DNA from: Candidatus Fimadaptatus faecigallinarum
GTDB taxonomy: Bacteria; Bacillota; Clostridia; Christensenellales; Aristaeellaceae
Reading direction: 5' to 3'
DNA: 64,000 bases
Assembly (NCBI GenBank): GCA_018714445.1
Contig: DVNK01000037.1
Span: forward strand, 22,467-86,466
Shown: positions 37,633 through 46,332 of the stretch, one piece after another
Numbering within the stretch: the stretch's first letter is position 1
How the letters are laid out: each line of letters begins with the position of its first letter
The notes under the pieces: generated by a model
The model's input: the letters and a program-made list of their open reading frames with translations, nothing else
Database searches by the model: none
Told to the model about the DNA's origin: nothing
Made by a program: the position numbers and the translations under genes

Positions 37633-37672
37633 AAAACTGCTTCCGCGCTGCGCTCGCAGTGGAAGCAGTTTT
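37633..37672. terminator. Bidirectional intrinsic terminator
   Basis: AAAACTGCTTCC and GGAAGCAGTTTT arms with T-tracts on both strands, serving the convergent genes on either side. Confidence 0.88.
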
Positions 37673-37700
37673 GTGTATTTGATTCAAGTTAAAGCGCGAC

Positions 37701-38483
37701 TTAGCCCAGCGCTACGTCCAGCAGCATCATGAGTGCAAATCCCAAAGCCACGCCTATCGTGCCGGTGTTGGTGTGGGGCTCGCTCTGAGATTCGGGTATC
37801 AGTTCCTCCACGACTACATATATCATCGCGCCCGCTGCAAATGCCAGTATGAACGGCAACAGCTGCGATATAGCCGACGTAAGCATCAGCGTCGCCACCG
37901 CGCCCAACGGTTCCACTACGCCCGACAAAAAGCTATAGCCGAACGCCTTGCCCCGGCTCATCGACGCGCTGCGCAGTGGCATCGATATTATCGCGCCCTC
38001 CGGCACGTTCTGTATCGCTATGCCCGCCGCCAGCGTCAGCGCACCCGCCGTGGATACCGCGCCGCCCTCGCCCAGCATGCCCGCCAGCACTACGCCCACC
38101 GCCATGCCCTCGGGCAGATTGTGCAGCGCGACCGCCAGCGCCAACATGGCCGTGCGGTTCAATCGCGAATGCGCGCCTTCCGGCTTATCTGTATTCAGAT
38201 GCAGATGCGGTATCAGCATGTCCAGCCCCAGCAGGAATCCCATGCCCGCCAGGAATCCGCCCACTGCCGGCAGCCACGCCGGACTGCCCGCCGCCTCTGC
38301 CATGTCCATGGCCGGTATCAACAGCGACCATACCGACGCCGCTATCATCACGCCCGATGCAAAACCCAACAGCGCCTTCTGTGGCTCAGCCCCTATGTCG
38401 CGCCTGAGCACGAACACCGATGCCGCGCCCAGCGTCGTGCCCAGCAACGGCAGCATAAGTCCCACCAGTATGCCCATGTCCAT
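37701..38483 (-). CDS. ZIP family divalent-metal transporter
   Basis: Membrane importer of Zn2+ (or Fe2+/Mn2+) of the GufA-type ZIP branch. The 260-residue protein has ~8 membrane segments and both metal-site motifs: HNLPEGMAVG in segment 4 and NVPEGAIIS in segment 5. A short His-rich loop (IPHLHLN) precedes segment 4. Start ATG 38483 has GGAGG nine bases upstream; a TATAAT at 38529-38534 is its probable -10 box. No GTTAG-type operator was seen at this gene. Confidence 0.92.
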   Translation of the reverse strand: MDMGILVGLMLPLLGTTLGAASVFVLRRDIGAEPQKALLGFASGVMIAASVWSLLIPAMDMAEAAGSPAWLPAVGGFLAGMGFLLGLDMLIPHLHLNTDKPEGAHSRLNRTAMLALAVALHNLPEGMAVGVVLAGMLGEGGAVSTAGALTLAAGIAIQNVPEGAIISMPLRSASMSRGKAFGYSFLSGVVEPLGAVATLMLTSAISQLLPFILAFAAGAMIYVVVEELIPESQSEPHTNTGTIGVALGFALMMLLDVALG

Positions 38484-38634
38484 AACCCGTCACCTCCGGC
38501 CCATGCGGCCTGTATGCCGCCGGCGTATATTATATACACCGGCCGCGTTCGACTTAAACCGACATCACACCCGCCTGGGCTGCTCAAAACCTCTGACCGC
38601 GCCGCTTTAATCGCCTGCGTGCAGGTGCGTGTTG

Positions 38635-38935
38635 CGCGGCTGGCTGCGGCCGGATTTGGCCGACGGTGTGCGCAATTGCATGGGTTGAACGGCTGGTTGC
38701 TGTCTGATTAGGCCAGCGATTTATGCAATTGCATGGGTTGAATAGCCGGTTGCGGCCGGATTGGCCCGGCGATTTGCGCAATTGCACAGATTCAACGGCT
38801 GGTCCCGGTCGGATTGGCCCGACGGTATGCGCAATTGCATGGGTTGAATTGCCGGTTGCAGCATGATTGGCCGATGGCGCAGGCTATTATCTGTCTTGTC
38901 AATCGATTGAGGCCGGATTTGGCCAACGAAGAATT
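38635..38935. repeat. ~53-60 bp intergenic tandem array
   Basis: About five diverged copies sharing GCGCAATTGCATGGGTTGAA followed by GGCTGGTTGC. It lies between the ZIP gene and the DtxR-type regulator gene. The sequence from 38936 to 39057 has no gene. Confidence 0.85.
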
Positions 38936-39057
38936 TGCTTATTCGTACTGAACAGCGGCCGCGCTCGGGCTTGGCTGTCTGCGCGAGCAAATGGAGTTGT
39001 ATGCAACTGCCTGCGGCCATGCCAAACCTCGCACGACCGCGCCTTGATGCGCTGGCC

Positions 39058-39432
39058 TCAATTCAGGCCCTCCTGTTCGGCGTGACGGCGCATCGCCTCG
39101 AATGTCTCGTCGCTTATGTCGTGTTCCAGCTTGCACGCGTCGGCCCGCGCCGTCTGTGCGCTGACGCCTATGCGCTCAAGAAAGCATGTCAGCAGCTTAT
39201 GGCGCTCATATATGCGCGAGGCTATCGCCATGCCCTTGTCGGTCAGCGTTATCAAGCCCTCACGATCCATGGTTATATAGCCGTTCTCACGGAGCCGCTT
39301 GGTCGCGTAGCTCACGCTGGGCTTGGTCACGCCCAGCTCGGCCGCTATGTCTATTGAGCGTATGTAGCCGTGACGCTCCTGCATCATCAGCATTGCCTCC
39401 AGGTAGTCTTCGGATGATTTGAGTATCTGCAT
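39058..39432 (-). CDS. DtxR/MntR-family metal-dependent repressor (probable iron regulator)
   Basis: The 124-residue protein has an N-terminal winged helix (SSEDYLEAMLMM ... KPSVSYATKRLRENGYI) and the dimerisation domain, without the SH3-like tail. Metal ligands fit the family: Asp9, Glu12, His78 and Cys100-x2-Glu103-His104. The Cys-x2-Glu-His arrangement is that of iron-sensing DtxR/IdeR; Mn-sensing MntR has Glu in place of the Cys. Start ATG 39432 follows GGGAGG by seven bases. A GTTA-N8-TAAC palindrome (39465) in its own upstream region suggests autoregulation; the same motif marks the feo operon. Confidence 0.9.
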   Translation of the reverse strand: MQILKSSEDYLEAMLMMQERHGYIRSIDIAAELGVTKPSVSYATKRLRENGYITMDREGLITLTDKGMAIASRIYERHKLLTCFLERIGVSAQTARADACKLEHDISDETFEAMRRHAEQEGLN

Positions 39433-39464
39433 AGCCTTTCCTCCCGCGAGTACTTGCATAATAT

Positions 39465-39480
39465 GTTATCATACGCTAAC
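39465..39480. promoter_or_regulatory. Iron-box operator at the regulator gene
   Basis: GTTATCATACGCTAAC, a degenerate palindrome of the GTTAG-N6-CTAAC type, 33 bp upstream of the regulator start. Confidence 0.65.
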
Positions 39481-39544
39481 CCAAAAATCAATCGCCCCGC
39501 ACGCAAATAATCGCAACATATGCCCGAAAATCTGCGCGCCACTA

Positions 39545-39573
39545 TTGACAAATTTGAGCCGTTTTGATATTAT
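39545..39573 (+). promoter_or_regulatory. Sigma-A promoter of the DUF2325 gene
   Basis: TTGACA (39545-39550), 17 bp, TATTAT (39568-39573). Two operators lie just downstream. Confidence 0.82.
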
Positions 39574-39580
39574 AAACCCA

Positions 39581-39596
39581 GTTAGAGTACTTTAAC
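39581..39596. promoter_or_regulatory. Iron-box operator 1 of the DUF2325 gene
   Basis: GTTAGAGTACTTTAAC, 14 of 16 positions palindromic, placed over the likely transcription start. Confidence 0.72.
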
Positions 39597-39626
39597 CGCA
39601 TTGTGGCATTATTTTTTCGAGCATGA

Positions 39627-39642
39627 GTTAGATACATCTAAT
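39627..39642. promoter_or_regulatory. Iron-box operator 2 of the DUF2325 gene
   Basis: GTTAGATACATCTAAT, nearly palindromic, between the transcription start and the ribosome site (GGAGGG, 39650-39655). Confidence 0.75.
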
Positions 39643-39660
39643 ACAGGCAGGAGGGTAAAT

Positions 39661-39957
39661 ATGAGCATCATCATAATCGGCGGCAATGAGTGCATGGAGC
39701 GCGCATATGCCCAGGCATGCCGCCAGTTCGGCTGCCAGGCCAAGATATTCACGCGCCGTCACAAGGACCTGCAACACGTGTTCGGCTGTCCCGACCTGTG
39801 CATACTGTTCACCAGCACCGTGTCTCACAACATGGTCAAGATAGCCGCCGCCGAGGCGCGCAAACGCCGCGTGCCACTCGCGCGCAGCCACACCAGCTCG
39901 CTGTCAGCGCTGAACGCCCTGCTTGAGCAATTCTGCGGGCAGCGTCCAGACGGCTGA
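39661..39957 (+). CDS. DUF2325 domain protein
   Basis: Small 98-residue protein with an N-terminal Rossmann-like strand-loop (SIIIIGGNECMERAYAQACRQFGC), then CPDLCILFTSTVSHNMVKIAAAEARKRRVPLARSHTSS, the pattern of DUF2325. Four Cys (residues 11, 20, 25 with 43 and 47 near) might bind metal. Function unknown. Relatives in Clostridia often sit near Feo genes. Here two iron-box palindromes between its promoter and start put it in the same regulon as feoAAB. Start ATG 39661 with GGAGGG upstream. Confidence 0.78.
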   Translation: MSIIIIGGNECMERAYAQACRQFGCQAKIFTRRHKDLQHVFGCPDLCILFTSTVSHNMVKIAAAEARKRRVPLARSHTSSLSALNALLEQFCGQRPDG

Positions 39958-40255
39958 AAAGCCTGACGTCAATGACAATATCGTTTTATCAGATTCTGCT
40001 TAATAATGAAGGCGCGTACTGAACCGACATGCCTCAAGTGATACGCGCCAGTGCATCAATCAATTTGCAAGCTGCGCAATCAGTGTATGCAATTCAAGCT
40101 ATGCATCGGGCAATCGCGGGGTCGCATTGCAGTGAATGTGCAGCACACATTCATTGTGCAGCACATTGGATTCGCATGATTGCGTACCCCAATGCTCAAA
40201 CAACGTCTGAATGCGCGCCGGCGACACCGGCGCGCATTCATGGTCGTGCGGCCGG
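39958..40255. other. Intergenic with a strong hairpin at 40209-40239
   Basis: A stem GAATGCGCGCCGG / CCGGCGCGCATTC lies 17 bp after the stop of the minus-strand HTH gene and probably ends its transcript, though no T-tract follows. The rest has no gene; the word GTGCAGCACA repeats near 40139 and 40160. Confidence 0.6.
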
Positions 40256-41272
40256 TCAGCGCTCGCCGCGCGCCCGAAGCAGCGCGTCGCAACCTGCGCT
40301 GACCGCCGGGTACAGCACGCCCGCCACCACCCATATCAGCCAGCTCAGCTCCCATCTTGCCGTCAGGAAGCTCACGCTCAGATATACCGCTACCGCCGTC
40401 ATCCAATATGCCAGCACAATCGCGCCGCGCACGCCCTGCACCGCCTTGCGCCGGGGCGTGTACTCGCCCTCCTGCAACAGCCGCTCGAACCCGGCCCACA
40501 CCACGCCCACGCGTATAAAGCTGATTGCTCCCGCGCCCGCTATGGCCAGCAGCGCCGCCAGCATGCTGACCATCAGCAGCGCGTTCTCGCCGTTAATCAT
40601 TATCCCCATGAACAGCGGCAGCACCGCCGCCACGCACAGGCTGGTTCCCACTACGTTGCCGCGCGCGTATTCTGGCCGGAACTGCTCGCGGCGCTCTTTT
40701 ATAGCGCCGGTCACGCCGTACTCGGTCTCAAACGGCTCCCTATCCAGGTATTCAAAGCGCGCCGTGCGGTTGCCGCACGCCACGAACACCGCGCACGCCG
40801 CCGCCACCAGCGCTACCAGCACCACCATGCCCACACCCATCGCCATCCCCTCGGACAGCAGCGCATACGGCGGCGCGCTCAGCACACCCAGCACCAACAG
40901 ACACACCGGCGATATCACGCACGCAAACGTCGCCCAACTCATGGGGACCGCCGTGGACGCCTTGGCCTTTATGAACGCGTTGGCCTCCTCCAGGCTGACC
41001 CGCCGCAGCGCAGGCATCGCCTGCCCCACGTCGACGCATGACTGATCCCGCGCCATACCGGGCGATGGCAGTTCCTGCTCATCCTTGAGCAGGCAGTCCA
41101 CGCTCACCCCGAACAGCTCCGACAGCTGCAACAGCCGGTCTATATCGGGTATCGACTGCGCGCCCTCCCACTTGGATACCGACTGACGCGACACGCCCAG
41201 CTGCTGCGCCAGCTCCTCCTGCGACCAGCCGCTGCGCTTGCGCAGTTCGATAAGTTTGTCGGCGAATATCAT
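40256..41272 (-). CDS. XRE-family regulator with membrane domain
   Basis: Residues 1-65 form a Cro/CI-type helix-turn-helix (LIELRKRSGWSQEELAQQLGVSRQSVSKWEGAQSIPDIDRLLQLSELFGVSVDCLLK). After a linker there are two hydrophobic hairpins (about 115-165 and 215-255) and two more segments near the C-terminus, giving ~6 membrane spans in 338 residues. Membrane-tethered XRE regulators of this layout are common in Clostridia, with unknown signals. Start ATG 41272 with GGGAGGG ten bases upstream. Monocistronic. Confidence 0.87.
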   Translation of the reverse strand: MIFADKLIELRKRSGWSQEELAQQLGVSRQSVSKWEGAQSIPDIDRLLQLSELFGVSVDCLLKDEQELPSPGMARDQSCVDVGQAMPALRRVSLEEANAFIKAKASTAVPMSWATFACVISPVCLLVLGVLSAPPYALLSEGMAMGVGMVVLVALVAAACAVFVACGNRTARFEYLDREPFETEYGVTGAIKERREQFRPEYARGNVVGTSLCVAAVLPLFMGIMINGENALLMVSMLAALLAIAGAGAISFIRVGVVWAGFERLLQEGEYTPRRKAVQGVRGAIVLAYWMTAVAVYLSVSFLTARWELSWLIWVVAGVLYPAVSAGCDALLRARGER

Positions 41273-41539
41273 ACCACACTGTCCCTCCCATACCTCAACT
41301 TGTGTCACGGCTCACCACCGGCCATGGCCCAAGTATACCATAATATCCGGTTGCACGCCACCAACCGGCGCTTTGCAATCTGTCAACCAGCGGTTGCGGG
41401 CGGCCAAACATGGCGCAAAGGCGGGCATGTGCGGCGCGGATGGCAGGCTGGCACTGCATTACGCGGTCAGGCACTACGCGATGCCGGACAGCTGAGGCGT
41501 GGATGAATGGAGCGCATATCGCGATGCCGGGCAGGTGCG

Positions 41540-41800
41540 ACGTGTAAGCCGACTTCATTGCATGACCATGCACTGGCGTGGCGTGAAGGTCGGTTTGCAT
41601 TGCAGGATGCCACACAGGCGTGACGTGTAAGTCGGTTTCATTGTAGGACGCCGCACATGTGTGTTGTGAAAGCCGGCTTCATTGCAAGACGCCGAGCAGG
41701 CGCGCCATGAAGGCCGGTTTGCATTGCAGGATTGCGCACAGGCGCGACATGAAAGCTGACTTCGTTTCAAGACGCCGCACAGGCGCAACGTGAAGGCGAC
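41540..41800. repeat. ~42-bp intergenic tandem array
   Basis: Six copies of a 41-42 bp unit (TGAAGGCCGGTTTGCATTGC type, then GACGCCGCACAGGCGCGACA). The sequence between 41273 and 41539 and between 41801 and 42197 has no gene that I can support. Confidence 0.85.
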
Positions 41801-42197
41801 GGACATAACGCGACGCCTGGTATGTGCGGCATTAAACTTTCAGGCAAGACTCAGGTGGAGATCATGCGCGCCGCCGGACACACCCGGCGCAAGAGCGGTT
41901 GTGCAAGACTGCCTCAGATACAAGGGAGTTCGCTCTCGATATTGCGGCGATTGTACAATGCCGGCCTTCAGGCTTTGCAAATTGCATTCGAACCGGCTTT
42001 ACGTCCATATGCGCCTTACAAAACACAGCAGCGCCGCCAGCATAGCCTACTGGCGGCGCAATCATGGACGATAACGCTTCGAGTCGCATGCCCTGCTGCT
42101 CGAAAACGCGCTGTTGATTCAGATTATACGATGAAAGCCGGGCAGCGCATGCCACTGCTGCGCAAGAGCGCGCTACTGACGCTCATGGTGGTGCCGC

Positions 42198-42341
42198 TGG
42201 CCACGGCAGGCGCAGGCGGCATTTTGTACCTGAACTCACATTCGCCACTGTCAATCGCCGGCCACGGCGGGCGCGGGTGGCATTTTGCGTCTGAACGCAC
42301 ATTCTCCACTGCCCATCGCCGGCCACGGCAGGCACGGACGG
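42198..42341. repeat. 61-bp intergenic tandem duplication
   Basis: About 2.3 copies of a 61-bp unit (CCACGGCAGGCGCAGGCGGCA type) just beyond the end of the feo-associated operon. Confidence 0.85.
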
Positions 42342-42368
42342 CATGCCGGTGCGCTCGGCATGCCGCTT

Positions 42369-42737
42369 TTACGGCCTTATCAACTCTTGCACAGCGTAAC
42401 CCGCGTGCGCTATCAAGCTGCGCAATTCTCCCTCTTCAAGCGGCTCCACCGAGTACACGTCAGCCGTAGCCGCGCTCAGCTTCACCCGCGCCATCATGCC
42501 TGGGCGCGAGTTGAACGCGTTTTCGACGCGCCGCACACAGTGCAGGCAGCGCATGCCTTCTATGCGCACCCGCACATGATGCGCATAGTGCGCTGGATTG
42601 GCATCGGCAGGCCGCACCCGATCCAGCGCGTCCCCGCCGCCACAGCAGCCGCTGCTCAGCCGGCGCATGTAATACCTCAGCCCCAGCACCGCCGCAATCA
42701 ACAACAACAGCCCTATCGCAATCGTAGCCGCCGACAT
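42369..42737 (-). CDS. Membrane-anchored heavy-metal-associated (HMA) domain protein
   Basis: The 122-residue protein has one N-terminal membrane segment (about 4-24), a SSGCCGGG cysteine patch at ~28-35 like FeoB-associated Cys-rich proteins, and then an HMA domain with the metal-binding motif GMRCLHC near residue 60. HMA domains normally carry Cu+ or other soft metals. As the last gene of the feo operon it looks like a FeoB-accessory protein fused to a metallochaperone domain. Start ATG 42737 follows GGAG by eight bases; the upstream gene ends 13 bp before. Confidence 0.82.
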   Translation of the reverse strand: MSAATIAIGLLLLIAAVLGLRYYMRRLSSGCCGGGDALDRVRPADANPAHYAHHVRVRIEGMRCLHCVRRVENAFNSRPGMMARVKLSAATADVYSVEPLEEGELRSLIAHAGYAVQELIRP

Positions 42738-42750
42738 ATCGCCTTCTCCT

Positions 42751-43125
42751 TCACGTCAAAGCGCGCTGCGCCCGACATTGCGCCGCGCACAGCCGTTCTA
42801 TGCCCTGTCGGCTCAGTCCGCTGAGCAACAGCGCCGCAAACTGCGCGCCTTCGCCTGGCTCCAGCCCCAACCGGCACGCCAGCAGCGTCAGTTCGTCGCG
42901 CTGACGCTCCAGCTCACGCGCCAGTTCCGCGCCCTCCGCGGTCAGCCGCACGTCGCCATACCGCTCCTTGTCTATCATTCCCCGCTGCTTCAGCGCTGCA
43001 AGCGTGTTGTGCACAGTGGGCTTGCGCACGCCCAGCAGCCGCGCAATGTCCTTGGATGCCACGCGTTCGCATTGGTCGCTCAGCGCCAGCACCGCCAGCA
43101 AACACCTTATATGCGACGCCGTCAT
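42751..43125 (-). CDS. DtxR-like winged-helix protein without metal ligands
   Basis: The 124-residue protein aligns by eye with the DtxR N-terminal half (LLAVLALSDQCERVASKDIARLLGVRKPTVHNTLAALKQRGMIDKERYGDVRLTAEGAELA). In the dimer domain the Cys-x2-Glu-His ligand set is absent (GEGAQFAALLLSGLS instead). It may be a metal-independent regulator or a FeoC-like factor of the FeoB complex. The start overlaps the stop of the FeoB-associated gene as ATGA, so the two are coupled. Confidence 0.8.
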   Translation of the reverse strand: MTASHIRCLLAVLALSDQCERVASKDIARLLGVRKPTVHNTLAALKQRGMIDKERYGDVRLTAEGAELARELERQRDELTLLACRLGLEPGEGAQFAALLLSGLSRQGIERLCAAQCRAQRALT

Positions 43126-43346
43126 GCCGCCTCATCCCCTTTGATGCGCCGCGGCGGGACGCGGCATCCAATCCGCGCCCCGCCCGGCTTGCTGCGCATT
43201 CCCCTGCCGTGCGTGCAGCGCCCGCAGCTGCCGCAGTCGCCGCCGCATGAGCAGCTCCCCCGGCCCGAGCGCCAGTCCTTGATCAGCTTCCAGGCCGCGC
43301 CGCCTACCAGCAGCGCCACTACCGAGCCCGCTATTACCGTTGCCAT
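43122..43346 (-). CDS. FeoB-associated Cys-rich membrane protein
   Basis: The 74-residue protein has one membrane segment (VIAGSVVALLVGGAAWKLIK) followed by GSCSCGGDCGSCGRC, the cysteine cluster of the FeoB_associated family. It is thought to aid FeoB in iron handling at the membrane. The start ATG overlaps the last base of the feoB stop (TAATG). A longer upstream frame lies inside feoB and is rejected. The basic tail after the cluster is of unknown use. Confidence 0.88.
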   Translation of the reverse strand: MATVIAGSVVALLVGGAAWKLIKDWRSGRGSCSCGGDCGSCGRCTHGRGMRSKPGGARIGCRVPPRRIKGDEAA

Positions 43347-45751
43347 TATGCACCCACCTTTACACTTTGCGTCAGATGTTCCGAGTCGTAGCGGTTGCGC
43401 CGCACCACCAGGTACGCCAGCCCCGCTACCAGCACTATCGCCACTGCTGTCAGCGCCGTAAATCCCGCGCCGCTGAACAGCAGTCCCAACTGATACACTA
43501 TCAGGCCCGTTATGTACGCAAACACGCACTGATACGCTATCGCAAACGCCGTCCAGCGCCAGTTGTTCATCTCGCGCTTTATCGCGCCCATCGCCGCAAA
43601 GCACGGCGCGCACAGCAGGTTGAACAGCAGAAAGCTAAACGCCGCGAGCTGTCCATGACCGCCGCTGGTCTCCTCAAACGCCAGCATTATCGGCGAAAGC
43701 GCTTCGGCCTTTTCGTCGTCGGACATGTCCTCGTTCTCGATTATGCCCGCCGCCGCGTCGTTGCCCTCGTCGTCTACCACGCCGAACAGCACGCCGAACA
43801 CATTGACGACTTCCTCCTTGGCCACCAGTCCCATGACCGTAGCAACCGTCGACTGCCAGTTGTCAAAGCCCAGCGGCCTGAATACCGGCGCCACCGCCGA
43901 GCCTATGTGTCCAAGTATGCTGTGGTCTGAGTTCTCGACCGCGCCAAACGTCCAGTCGGCGCCATCTGCCGCTTCGAGCGCACCAGCCGCCTGGGTGTCG
44001 GACGCCTCGGGGGCCATGAGCGTGTCGGCGGACTCCGACTGTGCCGCGTCGGCTTCGGCGGTCTGCACGGCTGCAGGCTGCCAGCCGTAGTTGGACGTGA
44101 ACCATATGAGTATGCTGGATACCAGTATCACGGTGCCGGCGCGCTTTATAAACGACCAGCCGCGCTCCCACATGCTGTGCAGCACGTTGGTCCATGCCGG
44201 CGCATGGTACGCGGGCAATTCCATCACAAACGGCGCAGGATCGCCGGCAAACATCCGGGTCTTTTTGAGCAGTATGCCGCTGATTATGACCGCCGCCACG
44301 CCGACAAAGTACGCAGTGGTAGTCACCCACGCCGCGTTATGGAACAGTGCCGCCGCCACCAGCGCGACTATCGGTATCTTGGCGCCGCAGGGTATGAACG
44401 TCGTCGTCATAATCGTCATCTTGCGGTCGCGGTCGTTCTCGATGGTGCGCGAGGCCATGACGCCCGGCACGCCGCAGCCCGAACCTATCAGCATCGGTAT
44501 GAAGCTCTTGCCCGACAGCCCGAACTTGCGGAATATACGGTCCATTATGAACGCCACGCGCGCCATATAGCCCACGTCCTCGAGTATCGACAGCATGAAA
44601 AACAACACCAGCATCTGCGGCACAAACCCTATGACCGCCCCCACGCCGCCGATTATGCCATCGCCTATCAGCCCGACCAGCCACCCGGCTACGCCCACGC
44701 TGCTCAGCCAGTTCACGACCGGGGCCTGTATCCACTCGCCGACAAATGTGTCGTTGGTAAAGTTGGTCAGTATGTCGCCTATCGTGGTGACCGACACGTA
44801 GTACACGAGCCACATCACCAGCACGAATATCGGCAGCGCCAGTATTCGGTTGGTGACTATGCGGTCTATCTTGTCCGATACGGTCAGCGCACCGCGCGGC
44901 CGGCCCTTGTGCACGCAGGCGCTGACCAGCCGGTTTATGTACGCATAGCGCTGATTGGTGATTATCGACTCGGAGTCGTCGTCCATCTCGGCTTCGCAAT
45001 CCTTTATCACGCGCTCTATCGCATCCATTATGCCCTTGGGCAGGTTGAGCGCCGCCGCGGCCTTGTCGTCGCGCTCGAACAGCTTTATCGCATACCAGCG
45101 CGCCAGATGCGGCTCGACTATTGCGCCCGAATGCGTCTGACCGTCGGCATGATGGTGATGCTCGGGGGATTGGCCGTCGTTGTGAGTGATAAGGTCCTCG
45201 ATATGGGCCAGCGCATGTTCGACGCTGCCCTGAAACACGTGCGGCGCGGTGTGCCGCGCGCCCGCGCGCGCCAGCTCGGCCGCCCGGCGCGCCGCCGCCA
45301 GCGAACCCTCGCCCTTGAGCGCCGACGTCTCGACGACCTCGCAGCCCAGCTCCGCACCCAGCCGCTTGAGGTCTATCCTGTCGCCGTTTTTGCGCGTGAC
45401 GTCTATCATGTTCAGCGCCAGCACCATCGGTATGCCCAGTTCGGCCAGCTGCGTCGTCAGGTACAGGTTGCGCTCGATATTGGTCGCATCGACTATGTTG
45501 AGTATCGCGTCGGGCCGCTCGCTCACCAGGTAGCCGCGCGCCACCACTTCCTCCAGCGTATACGGCGACAGGCTGTATATGCCCGGCAGGTCCTGTATCA
45601 CGACGTCGGCCGCGCCTTTCAGGCGGCCCTCCTTCTTCTCGACGGTCACGCCCGGCCAGTTGCCCACGTACTGGTTGGAGCCGGTCAGGTCGTTGAACAT
45701 GGTCGTCTTGCCGCTGTTGGGATTGCCCGCCAGCGCTATCTTGATTGCCAT
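43346..45751 (-). CDS. feoB: Ferrous iron transporter FeoB
   Basis: GTP-driven Fe2+ importer. The 801-residue protein has the N-terminal G domain (G1 GNPNSGKTT, G3 DLPG, G4 NMID), a helical NFeoB domain and the membrane core with Gate motifs (MLVLFFMLSILEDVGYMARVAF and GSGCGVPGVMASRTIEN). Two unusual parts: a His-rich insert near residues 190-208 (HNDGQSPEHHHHADGQTHSG) between the G domain and the membrane part, and an acidic Ala-rich loop of ~35 residues near 555-590. Start ATG 45751; a 77-bp gap with an operator separates it from feoA. Confidence 0.96.
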   Translation of the reverse strand: MAIKIALAGNPNSGKTTMFNDLTGSNQYVGNWPGVTVEKKEGRLKGAADVVIQDLPGIYSLSPYTLEEVVARGYLVSERPDAILNIVDATNIERNLYLTTQLAELGIPMVLALNMIDVTRKNGDRIDLKRLGAELGCEVVETSALKGEGSLAAARRAAELARAGARHTAPHVFQGSVEHALAHIEDLITHNDGQSPEHHHHADGQTHSGAIVEPHLARWYAIKLFERDDKAAAALNLPKGIMDAIERVIKDCEAEMDDDSESIITNQRYAYINRLVSACVHKGRPRGALTVSDKIDRIVTNRILALPIFVLVMWLVYYVSVTTIGDILTNFTNDTFVGEWIQAPVVNWLSSVGVAGWLVGLIGDGIIGGVGAVIGFVPQMLVLFFMLSILEDVGYMARVAFIMDRIFRKFGLSGKSFIPMLIGSGCGVPGVMASRTIENDRDRKMTIMTTTFIPCGAKIPIVALVAAALFHNAAWVTTTAYFVGVAAVIISGILLKKTRMFAGDPAPFVMELPAYHAPAWTNVLHSMWERGWSFIKRAGTVILVSSILIWFTSNYGWQPAAVQTAEADAAQSESADTLMAPEASDTQAAGALEAADGADWTFGAVENSDHSILGHIGSAVAPVFRPLGFDNWQSTVATVMGLVAKEEVVNVFGVLFGVVDDEGNDAAAGIIENEDMSDDEKAEALSPIMLAFEETSGGHGQLAAFSFLLFNLLCAPCFAAMGAIKREMNNWRWTAFAIAYQCVFAYITGLIVYQLGLLFSGAGFTALTAVAIVLVAGLAYLVVRRNRYDSEHLTQSVKVGA

Positions 45752-45789
45752 GAGCTGTTTCCCCCTTAAACCTTGGTCATCAGCGCCGT

Positions 45790-45805
45790 GTTAGACGCCT
45801 CTAAC
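45790..45805. promoter_or_regulatory. Iron-box operator upstream of feoB
   Basis: GTTAGACGCCTCTAAC, a near-perfect palindrome in the feoA-feoB gap. A second, internal control point of the operon is possible; only a weak promoter (TTGAGC, 16 bp, TAACAC) overlaps it. Confidence 0.75.
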
Positions 45806-45828
45806 TCCTGCTCAAAAAATAAAGCGCC

Positions 45829-46050
45829 CTACTTTACCTCAATCATCTCGGCGTCGGCTTTGCGCACCGACAGCTCGTAGCCGCGCACTGTCAGCTCCAT
45901 AGGATCGCCCAGCGGCGCGACCTTGCGCACGTACACCTCGGTGCCCTTGGTTAGGCCCATATCCATTATGCGGCGCTTTAGCGCCCCTTCGCCGTGCAGC
46001 TTTTCGATCACGGCGCTTTCGCCGACCTTGACCTGTTTGAGCGTCTTCAT
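45829..46050 (-). CDS. feoA: FeoA domain protein (second)
   Basis: SH3-like FeoA accessory of 73 residues with the family pattern VGESAVIEKLHGEGALKRRIMDMGLTKGTEVYVRKVAPLGDPMELTVRGYELSVRK. It helps FeoB function, probably by binding the G domain. It is 19 bp after the first feoA. The sequence GDPMEL...GYELSLR-like is the classical FeoA type, so this one is the more canonical of the pair. Confidence 0.93.
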   Translation of the reverse strand: MKTLKQVKVGESAVIEKLHGEGALKRRIMDMGLTKGTEVYVRKVAPLGDPMELTVRGYELSVRKADAEMIEVK

Positions 46051-46069
46051 GTCGATTGCCTCCTCTTTG

Positions 46070-46282
46070 TCACACCATTATCCGCATCGCCATGGTCTTG
46101 TCGAGCGCTATGCGGCTGTCCTTGATAGACAGTATCAAATTCCCGCCCATTTCGTTTACGACGCGCACCTCTTCGCCGACTACAAAGCCCAATTCAGCCA
46201 GGTGCTGCCGCACGTCGTCGCGTCCGGTGATCTTCTTTATAATGTTCACATCGCCGACGCCCGCCATGCCCAGAGGCATCAT
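46070..46282 (-). CDS. feoA: FeoA domain protein (first)
   Basis: A 70-residue FeoA-like protein (IIKKITGRDDVRQHLAELGFVVGEEVRVVNEMGGNLILSIKDSRIALDKTMAMRIMV), the divergent type that usually leads feoAAB operons in Clostridia. The start at 46282 follows a GGGGG run by seven bases; a second ATG follows. It is the first gene of the operon, below three iron-box palindromes. Confidence 0.92.
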   Translation of the reverse strand: MMPLGMAGVGDVNIIKKITGRDDVRQHLAELGFVVGEEVRVVNEMGGNLILSIKDSRIALDKTMAMRIMV

Positions 46283-46298
46283 ATGCCATCCCCCTTCA

Positions 46299-46314
46299 AT
46301 TAGTTTCAGCTAAC
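46299..46314. promoter_or_regulatory. Iron-box operator, feo proximal
   Basis: ATTAGTTTCAGCTAAC, 16 bp upstream of the first feoA start. Confidence 0.7.
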
Positions 46315-46332
46315 TCTCTGGTCATAATATGG

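Noticed and set aside
40209..40239. Hairpin as a full intrinsic terminator
   Set aside because: The stem is strong but no T-tract follows on either strand, so I only describe it within the intergenic entry.
43347..43613. N-terminal extension of the FeoB-associated protein
   Set aside because: It lies entirely inside feoB; the ATG at 43346 with AAAGGTGGG gives the family start.
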